A stretch of 64,000 bases of DNA from Aphidius gifuensis (taxonomy: Eukaryota > Arthropoda > Insecta > Hymenoptera > Braconidae), in contig NC_057790.1 of assembly GCF_014905175.1 (NCBI RefSeq), positions 10,783,298 through 10,847,297 on the forward strand. The letters run 5' to 3'. A program made the position numbers and the translations under genes. Shown here piece after piece: positions 9,574-20,470 of this stretch. The number at the start of each line of letters is the position of its first letter. Position 1 is the stretch's first letter. Under the pieces are notes generated by a model, which saw only the letters and a list, made by a program, of their open reading frames with translations, did no database searches and had not been told where the DNA came from.

Positions 9574-9663
9574 TACATGTTATACTATCATCGAGAACGA
9601 GACGTATAATATAATTATTAAATCAAACGAGCCCGAAGGGCGAAGTTTGATTACAATTATATG
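9574..9663. repeat. Internal complementary region (ICR) of the DIRS-like element
   Basis: Its first half (9574-9618) is the exact inverse of the left outer end: 33 bp of 7247-7279 plus 12-13 bp of 5928-5940, ignoring the foldback. Its second half (about 9612-9663) is the inverse of the right outer end (about 9914-9964), with the hairpin-like core CGAGCCCGAAGGGCGAAG. The region is therefore a copy of the joined ends in reverse, about 90 bp, close to the 88 bp I recall for DIRS-1. Confidence 0.85.
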
Positions 9664-9751
9664 GTCTCTGAATCCAATCCTCCCTCTATCCCATCCCGGG
9701 ATCATCAAATAAATAAATAAATAAAATATAAACACAAATGACTGGGACTCT

Positions 9752-9964
9752 AAACATTATGAATAAAAAGTACACGTAATGGCGGTAGGCCCAATTATAG
9801 GGCGACACCTACACGTAAATTAAAAAAAAAAAAAAAAAATACTCTAAAGGTTGTGGTATTCTCTAGCTTATCGATACTACTACATGTTATACTATCATCT
9901 TCGAACGAGACGTGTCATATAATTGTAATCAAACTTCGCCCTTCGGGCTCGTTTGATTTAATAA
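9752..9964 (-). repeat. Right inverted terminal repeat and right-end extension
   Basis: 9752-9913 is the inverse of 7247-7408, with a small change near the end (GAACGAGACG preceded by CTTC instead of TCGA). 9914-9964 has no counterpart at the left end but is complementary to the second half of the internal complementary region, as expected for the DIRS right extension. Confidence 0.82.
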
Positions 9965-10930
9965 GTATACAAGAACCGATCATTTTTGATGAATCGATTG
10001 CCCATTGTGAGTTACATGCTCATCAGCCTTACGGCTCTTCAACATTCAATAACAACGATGAAATCCGGATTGGAATTCAACATCAAGATTTATGTGTACT
10101 ACCAAGTAAAAGTTCACTACATATTACCGGACGATTTGTTACAAGTGACGGAAAATCTGTGCCAAAAACAACTTCATTGGTACGAATGGCAATAGCACAC
10201 ATGTTTGAAAAAATTCGCTATGAGATAAATGCAATTGAAATTGATCGGAGCAAAAATGTTGGTCTTACGACTCTAATGAAAGGATATATTTCCTTAAGTC
10301 CAAATCAAAAATCATTATTGGAGAATGCTGGATGGTTAATGTCTGATGAAGAATTATTATTCGAGTCGAGTGGTTATTTTGTGAGTGGAAATTTAAATAT
10401 TGATTTTGCTCATAATCAATTCTCATTATTATATGATATGTTTGCATATTTCCAAGCTTCCTACTATTACACAGAAACACCACAACCATTATTTACAAGA
10501 CAAAAATTTTTGGAAGAAGCTCCACTTATTGTCATAGATTGTTCAAAGCAAAATGAATTTTTAAAATCTGGACCAGTAGATATTCGACTCGAATTTGAAT
10601 CAACAACACAATTTCCAGCTCAAACATCAGCTTATTGTTTGATTTTACATGATCGAATTGTTGAATATAATCCAATTAGTGGTTCAGTACGCAAGCTCGT
10701 TTAATATATGCCTGTAAACTTACCAATCCTATATTTATAATAATAATATGTAAAAGAAAAAAAAAAAAAATAAAATAAATAAAATAATGTACATGAAAAA
10801 CAAAATTGCATATATTATTTTCTCCTTACTGAAAATCAAAAATTATTATTATAATAAAGGAACCAGCAATGTATGTTAAAAAATTTTTTTTTTCATTTAT
10901 TTTTATTTTGACATAATGTACAATCTTTTA

Positions 10931-11088
10931 TCATGGGTGATGGCCCGTCAAATTCAATTTGTCCCATACAGCATCAATTGAGTTTGGTGTAAGCAGAAAA
11001 ATATATCTCTCTGGTAAATTTGCAATATCTTCTGTTGCCATTTTTTCCAGACTCTCAAGATGACAAAATAGCTGAATCGATTTTTTCA
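10931..11088 (-). other. Short protein-like tail beyond the broken polymerase frame
   Basis: After the polymerase frame stops at 11086, a one-base shift opens another frame that runs to 10931. Part of it reads LPERYIFLLTPNSIDAVWDK. It looks coding but does not resemble the expected next part of a protein-primed polymerase. It is probably the end of another Polinton gene fused by the deletion that removed the polymerase catalytic domain. I cannot name it. Confidence 0.35.
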
Positions 11089-13043
11089 ATGATGAAACTG
11101 ATCCCCAGGTAGTTCTTGTAATAAAAAATGTGAGTCGTATCCCGATAAATTGTGCATGACTACAGGTACGTTGTGAGACTTTGTATAGTTAATATTACAT
11201 CTAGCATGAGCTGGACCTCGATATGATCCGCTGAAATGATCGTGATCATGGTGCTTTACGTCTTTCTCCAGGAAAATCTCCTCACATATATGACAAATTG
11301 TGGCATTTTGAAATTCATGCTCCTGTTGCACAGTCAATTTTTCCATTGGTATTGGATTTAGAAGTACATCATTGACCTGGTGAGCTAATTTTTCCAATTC
11401 TCCAATAAACCATTCAATACAATTCTCACTTCGATTCATTCTGTAGAATGATAATGTATTATCATAGGTACATTTAACATAGTACGCAGCACTGCGTGGA
11501 ATATGCTCTTCAGAGTCGGTATTGTCAATCGGTTTTAAAATACACTCCAAATCAGCATAAACGACAAAAGGTACAAGTTCTCTGTATCGATGATTTTTAA
11601 ATTTCAGTATATTGGCATCTTTTCTTGGCATAATCATCCGTGCATGATTAATTTGACAACAGTCAGCTAAATGTTTTTCCAAATAAAGCTCTGACGAGAA
11701 ATGATTTAGACATCTGTCACATATGTATGAACGACCATTTTTCTTATTCACTTGTGAGCCTACCAAGCGTGATAAATTTTTAATTAATGCAAAATGGAAA
11801 TTTTTTTTTCCTTTTTTCTGCTTTTGAACATAATTTTCATATTCATTTTCTTCATCAACTTCCATTTTATTGTCGTCATCGTCGTCATCATCATCTTCAT
11901 CATCGTCGTCAGCCGAAAAACATTCATCATCAAAAATACTGTCATTAGTATTGGTAACTTTTTTTTTTTTTATCATTTTCGTTTTTATCGACTGCCAACA
12001 GATGAATCGTTTGACTGTCACAAATATTATCACTCAAAAATATAGGAGCAATAATACTTTTTTTCGGATTATTTGAAACAATTGCGTAAACATTTATTTT
12101 CAAATTGTTGAATTTTTCAAATTTTGGTATGTCTCGCAGCTTCATTGGAAAAGATATTCTATCATATGATAATACTGTACTAAAATGTGGATATGATGCC
12201 ACACGACAAGGATTTTCTTGTACAGAGTGCGAAGCTGCAGTCACAGGATGTAAAGCTGCAGTTCCACACCACAAAAAACAAAAATTATCTCTATTTTCTA
12301 TATTCAAAACTGCTCTTTTTTTTTTAATATCATCAGGCATCTGTACAAATGTCGAACCACGCAACGGTTGATATTTACATACAGTGAAGATAATGCTCTG
12401 AATTCTTTTCAAGCTCCAACCAGAAATACCAAGATTGAACTCCTCAATTTTCTTTAATAATGGATCGAAAAAGTGTTCATCGAACAATTCATCGAGGTTT
12501 GTTGTTGGTAGTATAACAGCATTTTTCGTATTAAATGACTTAATTTCTCTAATTTCTTTATCATCTTTAAGAACCTCATATTCACAATGTAAACATGAAT
12601 TGATCTTGAGATTAATTTTTTTTCTTAAAAAAGTTTTTAGTTTTTTGATGACAACAGTTTGGGCATCTTTCAAAAAATCTTCAATTCTTATATGATACAA
12701 ATTGGTCACACTTCCAGTTACTATATTGCCTTTAAAAATATTCTCCAAGTCATTCCATTTTACTCTGTCATGCAATGTTGGTTCATCATGATGAGTACTC
12801 ATACCACTCTTTTCTCTTTTCACTTGCAGCTTTTCAACTATAGTTGTAAGTCTAACTACGACTAGTTGTATTCTTTTTTTTTAAACCGACTGAATCAGCT
12901 GAATTTTTCAAAAATTTATTCAATAGATTTACATTTACACTACCCCATTTGATCCATCGATCAATATTTTCAATAGTATTTGCAGATGAATAACCTGCAC
13001 TTAAAATGTTAACAAGCTTCTCACACCTTTCGATAGAATACAT
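11086..13043 (-). pseudogene. Polinton protein-primed DNA polymerase B, N-terminal and exonuclease part only
   Basis: The gene reads leftward in at least three frames. A 63-residue frame begins with ATG 13043 (MYSIERCEKLVN…) and leaves frame in an A run near 12885. The next frame opens before the ATG at 12823 (residue MKREKSG…) and shifts at the A run near 11961-11974. The last frame then runs to 11086. Visible features are a poly-Asp/Glu stretch, a C2H2-like finger (CDRCLNHF…HLADC), exonuclease motif I (VYADLEC), a Cys/His cluster (CHICEEIF…HDHDH…CNINY) and exonuclease motif II (NLSGYDSHF). Palm and thumb motifs of family B are absent, so more than the C-terminal half is lost. In intact Polintons the enzyme replicates the element from a terminal protein. 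This copy cannot. Confidence 0.85.
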
Positions 13044-13790
13044 TTTTAAATATATAATTTTTGTAATAATCAGGAGGAAGTAGTTGCCGCGAGATCAACT
13101 GACCACTGACTAATGAAAGATGAATAATTTACCGTGCAATCAACATAAAATATATTTAATAAATAAAAAGAACAATACATTTGTCTTGAAAAGAAAAATA
13201 AAAATGTGCAAAGTAAGCAAAAAATAAAAAGCGATGCATGATTAAGACAACGGATCTACAATGACCGCGCGTGCTTGTTGTCATGGATCATGTTTCGATG
13301 CCCCGTTCAAATCATTGTCTTCACGTTGGACGTAAATTATATTATTTTAGAAAAATAAAAAATATAGTTGACTTTACTTTTTTGATGACTCTTCATTTTT
13401 TTATCTTTGAATACATTTTACGAGAATCATTTTTTTGTAATTTCATGTTGAATTGATATTCAAGTTAAAAAACTGAATGATGACGTCAGCTTACAATCCT
13501 ATGATAGTATTGGAAAATGAATAAATAATAATAAAAAATTAATATTTCGAGTAAATTTATTGCTGACAAGAAAAATTTTTAGGAGTCGATCTAAAATAAA
13601 GAATATTTTTGGATAATTTCCAAAATTTTTTTTGAAATTTCTGAAAAAATTTTATTATATATTTGGTTGACTCCCGAAACTTGGTCAAATCTACTTTACC
13701 ATCGGTCGGTAAAGAAGGAATCTTCATTACCGACCGCGGTGAAAGTTTCATGTGTCATCCAAAAATACAATAAAATTTTTCTAATTTTCA
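13044..13790. other. Probable right flank of the Polinton; no gene seen
   Basis: AT-rich, without a supported reading frame. The Polinton right terminal inverted repeat should lie here, but its partner at the left is outside the window, so I cannot place it. Confidence 0.4.
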
Positions 13791-13792
13791 TT

Positions 13793-14115
13793 TCAACTTT
13801 TCCTTGATACAGCAACATTCAATTTAAAAGTATATATGTATATAGGACATGAGACATGAGCCTCGAGCCATGAGCTAAGCCCCAAGACATGGGACACGAT
13901 GAATCGCATGTTAAAATAACAAAATTTAATTTTTCCGGTCAAGTCTGTATTACCGACACATGGAGATTGGGAATTTACACCATCAAATGGTATATGGGAC
14001 ATAAGACATAAGACATGAGAAATCGCACGTTAAAATAAGAAAATTTTTCCAAATCTGTATTACCGACGTATGAGAATTTAGGATTTCACACCATCAAATG
14101 ACAAATTTCTTTACC
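13793..14115. repeat. Two-copy local repeat of about 120-140 bp
   Basis: Phrases recur in order: GTATTACCGAC, then GAGAATT/GAGATTG…, then ACACCATCAAATG, with GACATGAG/AATCGCA(T/C)GTTAAAATAA between. Copies lie at about 13850-13990 and 13991-14110. The CGGT/ACCG-rich phrases also occur at 13690-13740. Non-coding. Confidence 0.6.
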
Positions 14116-14204
14116 ATCTCTGTTTTACCGACCGAGTTGCAGTCCCCTGTCCCCTCGCCGATCTACCTTTTTTCGACCACCCTCTGTCATAGAACTCTCC
14201 TTGA

Positions 14205-14285
14205 TACACTACTCGTAGGTACCTCAAAATTTTTTTACCGTAATTGTTATCGACGTAATTCTAACCCCCTATGAAACTTTCATTA
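14205..14285 (-). repeat. Isolated inverted monomer of satellite B
   Basis: Reverse complement of the satellite found at 15.9-17.84 kb: CTACTCGTAGGTACCTC…, ACCGTAATTGTTATCGACG, TTCTAACCCCCTA. It lies on the far side of satellite A, so satellite A is bracketed by satellite-B sequence in opposite orientations. Confidence 0.75.
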
Positions 14286-14449
14286 TATTATTATTTTTCT
14301 TGTTTAACGTGCTTTCTTTTTTTTTGGTTACGAGCACATTGGCGCGCTACGCGCGTTTGTATCTATACCTTCTAAAAGGTTCATTTTTCATTGATTTTAT
14401 AAACACAAGTATTATCATAAAAAAAAAAAAAAAGAATGAATAAATTGAC

Positions 14450-15660
14450 GAAAAATTTTTTTAATTTAGTTATTTACACATAAATCACACATAATTCACA
14501 CGTAAGTTTTAGTCTAATAACATCAAGATTGAATGTTTACTGAAAAAGTTGTGCAACCTTTATATCTTAAAAAAAAATATAAAAAATAGAAAAAAATTTT
14601 TTTTTCAAATTTATATTTCCCCACATAAAAATCACATAATTCGCACAAAATTTTGAGCCCAATTGCATCAAGATCTAATAATTATTAAAAAAGTTGTGCT
14701 AGCTTAATACGCCAATTTTTTAAAAAAAATGTAAAAAATAAAAAAAAAATTTTCTTTCAAATTTATTTCTTCACACATAAAAAACACATAATTCGCGCAA
14801 AATTTTGAGCCCAAGTGCATTGAGATCCGATGATTATTAGGAAAGTTGTGCTAGCTTAATATGTGAATTTTTTAAAAAAATGTAAAAAATAAAAAAAAAA
14901 ATTATCTTTCAAATTTGATTCTTTACACATAAAAAACACATAATTCGCAAAAAATTTTAAGCCCAATTGCATCAAGATCTAATAATTATTAAAAAAGTTG
15001 TGCTAGCTTAATACGCCAATTTTTTAAAAAAAATGTAAAAAATAAAAAATAAATTTTCTTTCACATTTATTCTTCCACACATAAAATACACATAATTCGC
15101 ACAAAATTATGAGCACAATTGCATTACGATCCAATGATTATTTAAAAAGTTGTGCTAGCTTAACATGTGAGTTTTAAAAAAAAATGTAAAAATCGAAAAA
15201 AAAATTTTCTTTCAAATATATTTTTTCACACATGAAAAACACATAATTTGCACAAAATTTTAAGCCCAATTGCATCAAGATCTAATTATTATTAAAAAAG
15301 TTGTGCTAGCTTAATACACCAATTTTTTAAAAAAAATGTAAAAAATAAAAAAAAAATTTTCTTTCAAATTTATTTCTTCACACATGAAAAACACATAATT
15401 CGCACAAAATTATGAGCCCAATTGCATTACGATCCGATGATTATTTAAAAAGTTGTGCTAGCTTAATATGTGAATTTTTGAAAAAAATGTAAAAAATAAA
15501 AAAAAAATTTTCTTTCAAATTTATTTCTTCACACATAAAAAACACATAATTCGCGCAAAATTTTGAGCCCAAGTGCATTTAGATCCGATAATTATTGAGA
15601 AAGTTGTGCTAGCTTAATTTGTCATATTAAAAAAAATATAAAAAATATCAAACAAAATTT
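14450..15660. repeat. Satellite A: about eight copies of a 152-bp unit with dimeric higher order
   Basis: The landmark GTTGTGCTAGC starts at 14693, 14845, 14997, 15149, 15300, 15452 and 15603, a mean period of about 152 bp. A divergent copy lies at 14548. Units alternate between two types. Type 1 has ATCAAGATCTAATAATTATT with TTAATACGCC or TTAATACACC (14693, 14997, 15300). Type 2 has a GATCCGATGATTATT-like phrase with ATATGTGA or CATGTGA (14845, 15149, 15452). The repeat thus has a 304-bp dimeric period. Confidence 0.9.
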
Positions 15661-15899
15661 TGTTTACTCGCTCTTTTTTTTTTGTTTTTTCGTTGCTAAC
15701 GAAATAAATAAAAAAATAATAGAAAAAGGCAAACAGAAAGTAATTCGTATAAGAGTAAGTGAGAAAAAAACAATGACCAATCAAATGTCCGGAAGACCGA
15801 TGATGTTTGTCCTTTTTATATTAGGATTTCCTAAATAATACAAATTAATTAGCCTGGTACGAAACAGTATACATTATATTTATACAAAAAAACTTATTT
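15661..15899. other. Spacer between the two satellites
   Basis: AT-rich, no repeat unit of either satellite and no reading frame of note. Confidence 0.5.
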
Positions 15900-17840
15900 T
15901 CTCCGAACTACTCGAAGCTCCCTCGAAATTTTTCGACCGTTATTAATATTGATGTAATTTCAACCCCCTACAGAAATTTTATCCCGTATATTTATCTCTT
16001 TTTATAGTTTCGGGGAAATTAATTTTTGTTGTATAAATTAATATAGTGTGTACCTTAATTTCAACCCCTCGAGCACGACGTAGACCGATGAAATTTTTGT
16101 AGGGGGTTAGAATTACATCGACAACAATTACGGAAATGGATATTCGAGGTGGCTACGAGTAGTTTCGGAGAAATTTTTTTTTTTCTATTAATATCAGAAC
16201 TTGTATCTTAATTACACCCCGCAGAACACGACGTAGTGGGATGAAATTTTTGTAGGAGTTTAAAATTACATCGCTAATAATTACGGAAAACAAATTTCAA
16301 GGTAGCGACGAGTAGTTTTGGAGGAATTAATTTCTTCGTATGAATTAAGTGTGTACCTTAATTTCACCCCCTAGAACACGACGTAGTGGGATAAAATCCT
16401 CGTAGGTGCATGGTTAAGATCACATCCATAACAATTACGGTAAAAAAATTTCGAAGTAGCTACGAGTAGTTTGGAAGGAATTAATTTTTTTTATATAAAT
16501 ATAGTGTGTATCTTAATTACACCCCGCAGAACACGACGTAGAGGGATGAAATTTTTGTGGGAGTTTAAAATTACATCGATAATAATTATGGAAAACAAAT
16601 TTCAAGGTAGCGACGAGTAGTTTCGGAGGAATTAATTTTTTCGTATGAATTAAGTGTGTACCTTAATTTCACCCCCTAGAACACGACGTAGTGGGATAAA
16701 ATCCTCGTAGGTGCATGGTTAAGATCACATCCATAACAATTACGGTAAAAAAATTTCGAAGTAGCGACGAGTAGTTTCGGAGGAATTAATTTTTTCGTAT
16801 GAATTAAGTGTGTACCTTAACTTCACCCCCTAGAACACGACGTAGTGGAATAAAATCCTCGTAGGTGGTTAGGATCACATCCATAACAATTACGGTAAAA
16901 AAATTTCGAGGTAGCTACGAGTAGTTTGGAAGGAATTAATTTTTTTTGTATAAATATAGTGTGTACCTCAATTTCACCCCCTAGAACACGACGTAGTGGG
17001 AAAAAATTTCCGTAGGGGGTTAGAATTACATCGATAATGATTACGGAAACGAATATTCGAGGTAGCTACCAGTAGTTTCGGAGAAATTAATTTTGTTTTG
17101 TATAAATATAGTGTGTACCTTGATTTCACCCTTCTAGAACACGACGTAGAGGGATGGAAGTTTTATAGGGGGTTAGAATTACGTCGATAACAATTACGGT
17201 AAAAAAATTTTGAGGTACCTACGAGTAGTTTCGGAGAAATTTTTTTTTTTTTTATTCATATCAGAACGTGTACCTTAATTTCACCCCGCAAAACACGACG
17301 TAGAGGGATGAAATTTTTGTAGGAGGTTAAAATTAGATTGATAATAATTACGGAAAACAAATTCCGAGGTAGCTACGATTAGTTTCGGAGAGTCTAATTT
17401 TTTTTGTGTAATTATAGTGTGTACCTTAATTTCACCCCGTAGAACACGACGGAGAAGGATGAAATATTTGTAGGGCGTTAGAATTACATCAATAACAATT
17501 ACTGTCAAAAAAATTTCGAGGTAGCTACGAGTAGTTTAGGAGAAATTTTTTTTTTTTCTATTAATATCAGAACTTGTACCTTAATTTCACCCCCTAGAAC
17601 ACGACGTAGAGGGATAAAATTTTTGTAGGGGGTTAGAATTACATTGATATTAATTACGGAAAAAAAATTTCGAGGTAGCTACCGGTAGTTTCGGAGAGTC
17701 TAATTTTTTTGTATAAATATAGTGTGTACCTTAATTTCACCCTCTAGAACACGACGTAGAGGAATGAAATTTTTGTAGGGGGTTAAAATTACATCGATAA
17801 TAATAACGGGAAAAAAAATTCGATGTAGCTACGAGTACCC
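15900..17840. repeat. Satellite B: about twelve copies of a second 152-bp unit
   Basis: The landmark CACGACG starts at 16075, 16227, 16377, 16532, 16682, 16836, 16987, 17140, 17294, 17446, 17600 and 17750, a mean spacing of about 152 bp. Other phrases are GTGTGTACCTTAATTTCACC, GGGGGTTAGAATTACAT and GAGGTAGCTACGAGTAG. At the left edge (15900-15995) one unit is inverted. A 305-bp dimer is duplicated at 16200-16810, with unit pairs at 16227/16532 (…ACCCCGCAGAACACG) and 16377/16682 (…ATCCTCGTAGGTGCATGG). The sequence is unrelated to satellite A. Confidence 0.9.
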
Positions 17841-18638
17841 TAGCTATAATCACGCTAAAAGATCGCTATCCTTAGCGTCTATACAAAGGACAGGTATTAT
17901 ACCGTTATGATACTGGAATTCAATACCGCTACAATGTACCGGTATTTTGTAGGTAAATTTCTTCTCTTTTATACTCTGCAACATCTTGGTAATATGTACT
18001 GGTATTTTACCGACAATATAGCTTCACTAGTTCCTAGTATATTATACCAGTATTGTACTAGTATTATACTAGTAGTAAAATCCACTGTCATTTTGTAATA
18101 TTCTGTACCAGTCAGATACCGGTATATATAGCTGATACAAATTCCTAGTGGTACGCAGTGGTTATCTAGGTTGACATGATTTACATATCTACTGGATTCA
18201 GAAAGCTGTCGCGCCTCAGACCATTCATCGGTAATTGACTCGGTCATTATTACCGAGATATTTTGTCACTGACTCGACAGGCTTTCGACACCGAATTGAG
18301 AGGTGCTTAATTTATTCATTTTTCATCGTTTTAAATTGTTTAAACATCAGAATGGACTTTATTAATGATAGATTTGTATTTTTTTGATAAAAAAAATAAA
18401 TAGAAAATATAAAAAATCTTGTAAAAATTTAAACAAATAAATTTTTTTTTTGTTTATAATTTTTAAATTAATCGTTATTAACATGTAAAAAACAAAATAA
18501 AACAGTAAATGTAAGATTAAACAATCACAAAAATAACTTTTTTTCAATTTTTCATCGCTATATATCCATTGACTCTGTCTCGACACCGTTTTGATCGCGT
18601 ACGTTTCGACAGCATTTCGACCGCCTTTTGACAGGCTT
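17841..18638. other. Palindrome-rich AT sequence with TACCGGTATT and ACTAGTA clusters
   Basis: No gene. Short self-complementary words (TACCGGTATT, ACTAGTATTATACTAGT) crowd 17900-18130. 18275-18350 is a near copy of 22800-22860 and serves as an empty-site reference for the element at 18639-22799. 18470-18540 is an inverse copy of about 22860-22935, so the element was inserted into a larger palindromic repeat. Confidence 0.55.
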
Positions 18639-18903
18639 CCCTGGTGAAAAAAATCTGGCAGATTCTGCCAGCCAAATATTCGGCTTTTAACAGTCTGCCA
18701 TATTCTGTCAGATTCTGCCAGCCAAATGCTCGATCTTAACAGTCTGCCAGATTCTTACAGATTCTGCCGGATTTTGTCAGCCACATATTCGACTTCCAAC
18801 AGCATGCCAGATTCTGTAAGCCTAGCGTTGCCAACTATACCATAATTATGGTATGTTTACCATATTTTGATCTTCCATACCATATACCATAACGACTTTA
18901 CCA

Positions 18904-19891
18904 CAGTGATGGGTAAATGGTCGATTTTTGAGGTTTCATACACTTACAGTAAGATACTGTAAGATACTGTAAGAAACTGTAAGATACCTCTGACGCCATT
19001 TTGAACATTCTTATTGACTGTCGACTCGACAATTAGTTCTTATTGCTCGATATATATTGGTACATGTAATTTATTTGTTATATAAATATATATAATATCA
19101 AGGAAAACCAGTTTTAAGGAATTAATGTTGCTTGAAACTTAATTTTTTGGCAACATTAATTCCTTAGCTCCATCTTTTCCTGAGCTACTGCTTTTCCTCG
19201 GACATTTTCTATTTATTAAATAAATAATATACATGTCAGTTTATTTTAAAAAGATGGAAATGTCCAAGAAAAAGCAGTAGCTAAGGGAAAGATCTAGCTA
19301 AGGAATTAATGTTGCTTGAAAAAGACTTTCTTTGGCAACTGTAATTCCTTAGCTCCATCTTTTCCTTAGCTACTATTTTTGCTTGGGATTTTTATTTATT
19401 TAAAAAATAAAATGCATGTAATTTTATTTATTAAATAAATTAAAATGTCCAAGGAAAAGCAGTAGCTAAGAAAAAGATGTAGCTAAGAAATTAATGTTGC
19501 CAAAAAATTATGTTTTAAGGAATTAATGTTGCTTTAATTTTAAATAACTAATTTTTTAAATAACTAAAAATCCTAAGGAAAAATAGTAGCTATGGAAAAG
19601 ATGGAGCTAAGGAATTACAGTTGCCAAAGAAATTCTTTTTTAAGCAACATTAATTCCTTAGCTACATCTTTTCATAACTAACTGGTTTTGAATTTTTATT
19701 CAATAAATAAATTACATGTATTTATCGAATAAAAAAAAATTGTAGCACGAAGGTTCCACTTTTATTCGTAGGAGGCGCTGGGAACGCAATGTAAGAAACC
19801 TCGATGTATGAAACCGATGATGTAAGATACGGTATCTTACATGGTATTTTACACATGTAAGATACCAAGGTATCTTACCTACCCAACACTG
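18904..19891. mobile_element. hAT MITE with 8-bp duplication CTTTACCA
   Basis: Ends CAGTGATGGGTA and TACCCAACACTG, flanked by CTTTACCA at 18896-18903 and 19892-19899. The subterminal region has repeats of GTAAGATACTGTAAGATAC. The interior is made of stem-forming CTAAGGAATTAATGTTGC / GCTAAGGAAAAGATGGAGC units. Same family as 29444-32350, 29657-31326 and 59430-60430. Confidence 0.85.
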
Positions 19892-20035
19892 CTTTACCAT
19901 ATACTATAATTTAGTTTTTTCACCAAAAAATCAGAAATTTTTTTTTTTTAATTACAAACAGTAACATTTTTTTTTCATATTGGTAGACATACTTCCTCCT
20001 TGCTACCAATCAAGAAGACTAGAGAGATCTCTTGA

Positions 20036-20470
20036 TTGGTCCCCAATACTAGCACACACTTACACAGGAAGTTGATAAAAAATGTTGTAATGTGTGATGC
20101 TTTTTGGGTATATGTAATGAGCATAAAAAATGATGGTGATGAATATTTGTATAAAAATTTATCTGAGTGTGTGTTAAATATTTTAGCACTCCCACACTCA
20201 AATGCTGATAGTGAGAGAACTTTCAGTAAAATTAACTTGGCTAAAACAAAGAGATAAGAAATAAATTAGCTGTACCAACAATGCGTGGAATATTATTAGC
20301 TAGTTAACATGTTCTTTCCAATGGAAATTGCATTAAATTTAAGCTATCCAAAGAAATGCTTCCACGTATGACTACAAGTACTTTGTATGATAAACCAAAT
20401 ATTAAAGAAAAAGAAAATTATATCGGTGATGATGATGATGAGTTAATGGGAGTTTTGTTTGATACAAACT
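20036..20470 (+). pseudogene. hAT transposase C-terminal (dimerisation) relic
   Basis: The short frame contains LSECVLNILALPHSNADSER followed by TFSKINLAKTK, the hAT dimerisation signature. A stop follows at once, and continuing family-like sequence (RNKLAVPTMRG…) is readable after it. Nothing of the RNase-H catalytic core is seen upstream, so this is a fragment. Confidence 0.7.

Larger units (their letters stand above)
5928..9964. mobile_element. DIRS-like tyrosine-recombinase element inserted in the capsid gene
   Basis: About 2.7 kb when the nested foldback (5941-7246) is excluded. The left terminal repeat is 5928-5940 plus 7247-7408. The right inverted copy is about 9752-9913 with a unique extension to about 9964. 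An internal complementary region lies at 9574-9663. This layout (inverted repeats, right-end extension, internal region complementary to both outer ends) is that of DIRS-1, where it rebuilds termini through a circular intermediate. There is no clear target duplication, as expected for recombinase-mediated integration; a shared AA, or alternatively a TTAAT duplication, would both keep the capsid frame. It carries Gag-like and recombinase genes but nothing resembling reverse transcriptase or RNase H between them. It is either a deletion derivative mobilised in trans or a distinct minimal type. Confidence 0.8.
5915..10704 (+). pseudogene. Polinton major capsid gene, split by a DIRS-like insertion and internally deleted
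   Basis: The start codon is at 5915 and only about five codons follow before inserted DNA begins. The same reading frame resumes at about 9965 and runs to the stop at 10702-10704. The resumed part shows major-capsid features (EIRIGIQHQDLCVLPSKSS near the N side; APLIVIDCSKQNE and TSAYCLILHDRIVEYNP near the C end). Either plausible way of closing the gap leaves the frame open, so the insertion hit a functional-looking gene. The resumed part is only about 246 codons. Around 10360-10380 the N-terminal region passes directly into the C-terminal region, so by comparison with the family most of the central jelly-roll region is missing. This copy could not make a normal capsid. Confidence 0.85.

Noticed and set aside
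11870..12076. Plus-strand frame with a poly-Ser run
   Set aside because: It is the opposite-strand reading of the poly-Asp/Glu stretch in the Polinton polymerase.
14450..17840. Regularly spaced repeats that might suggest a CRISPR array
   Set aside because: The whole 152-bp unit is repeated, with no short conserved repeat separated by unique spacers; these are satellites in a eukaryotic context.
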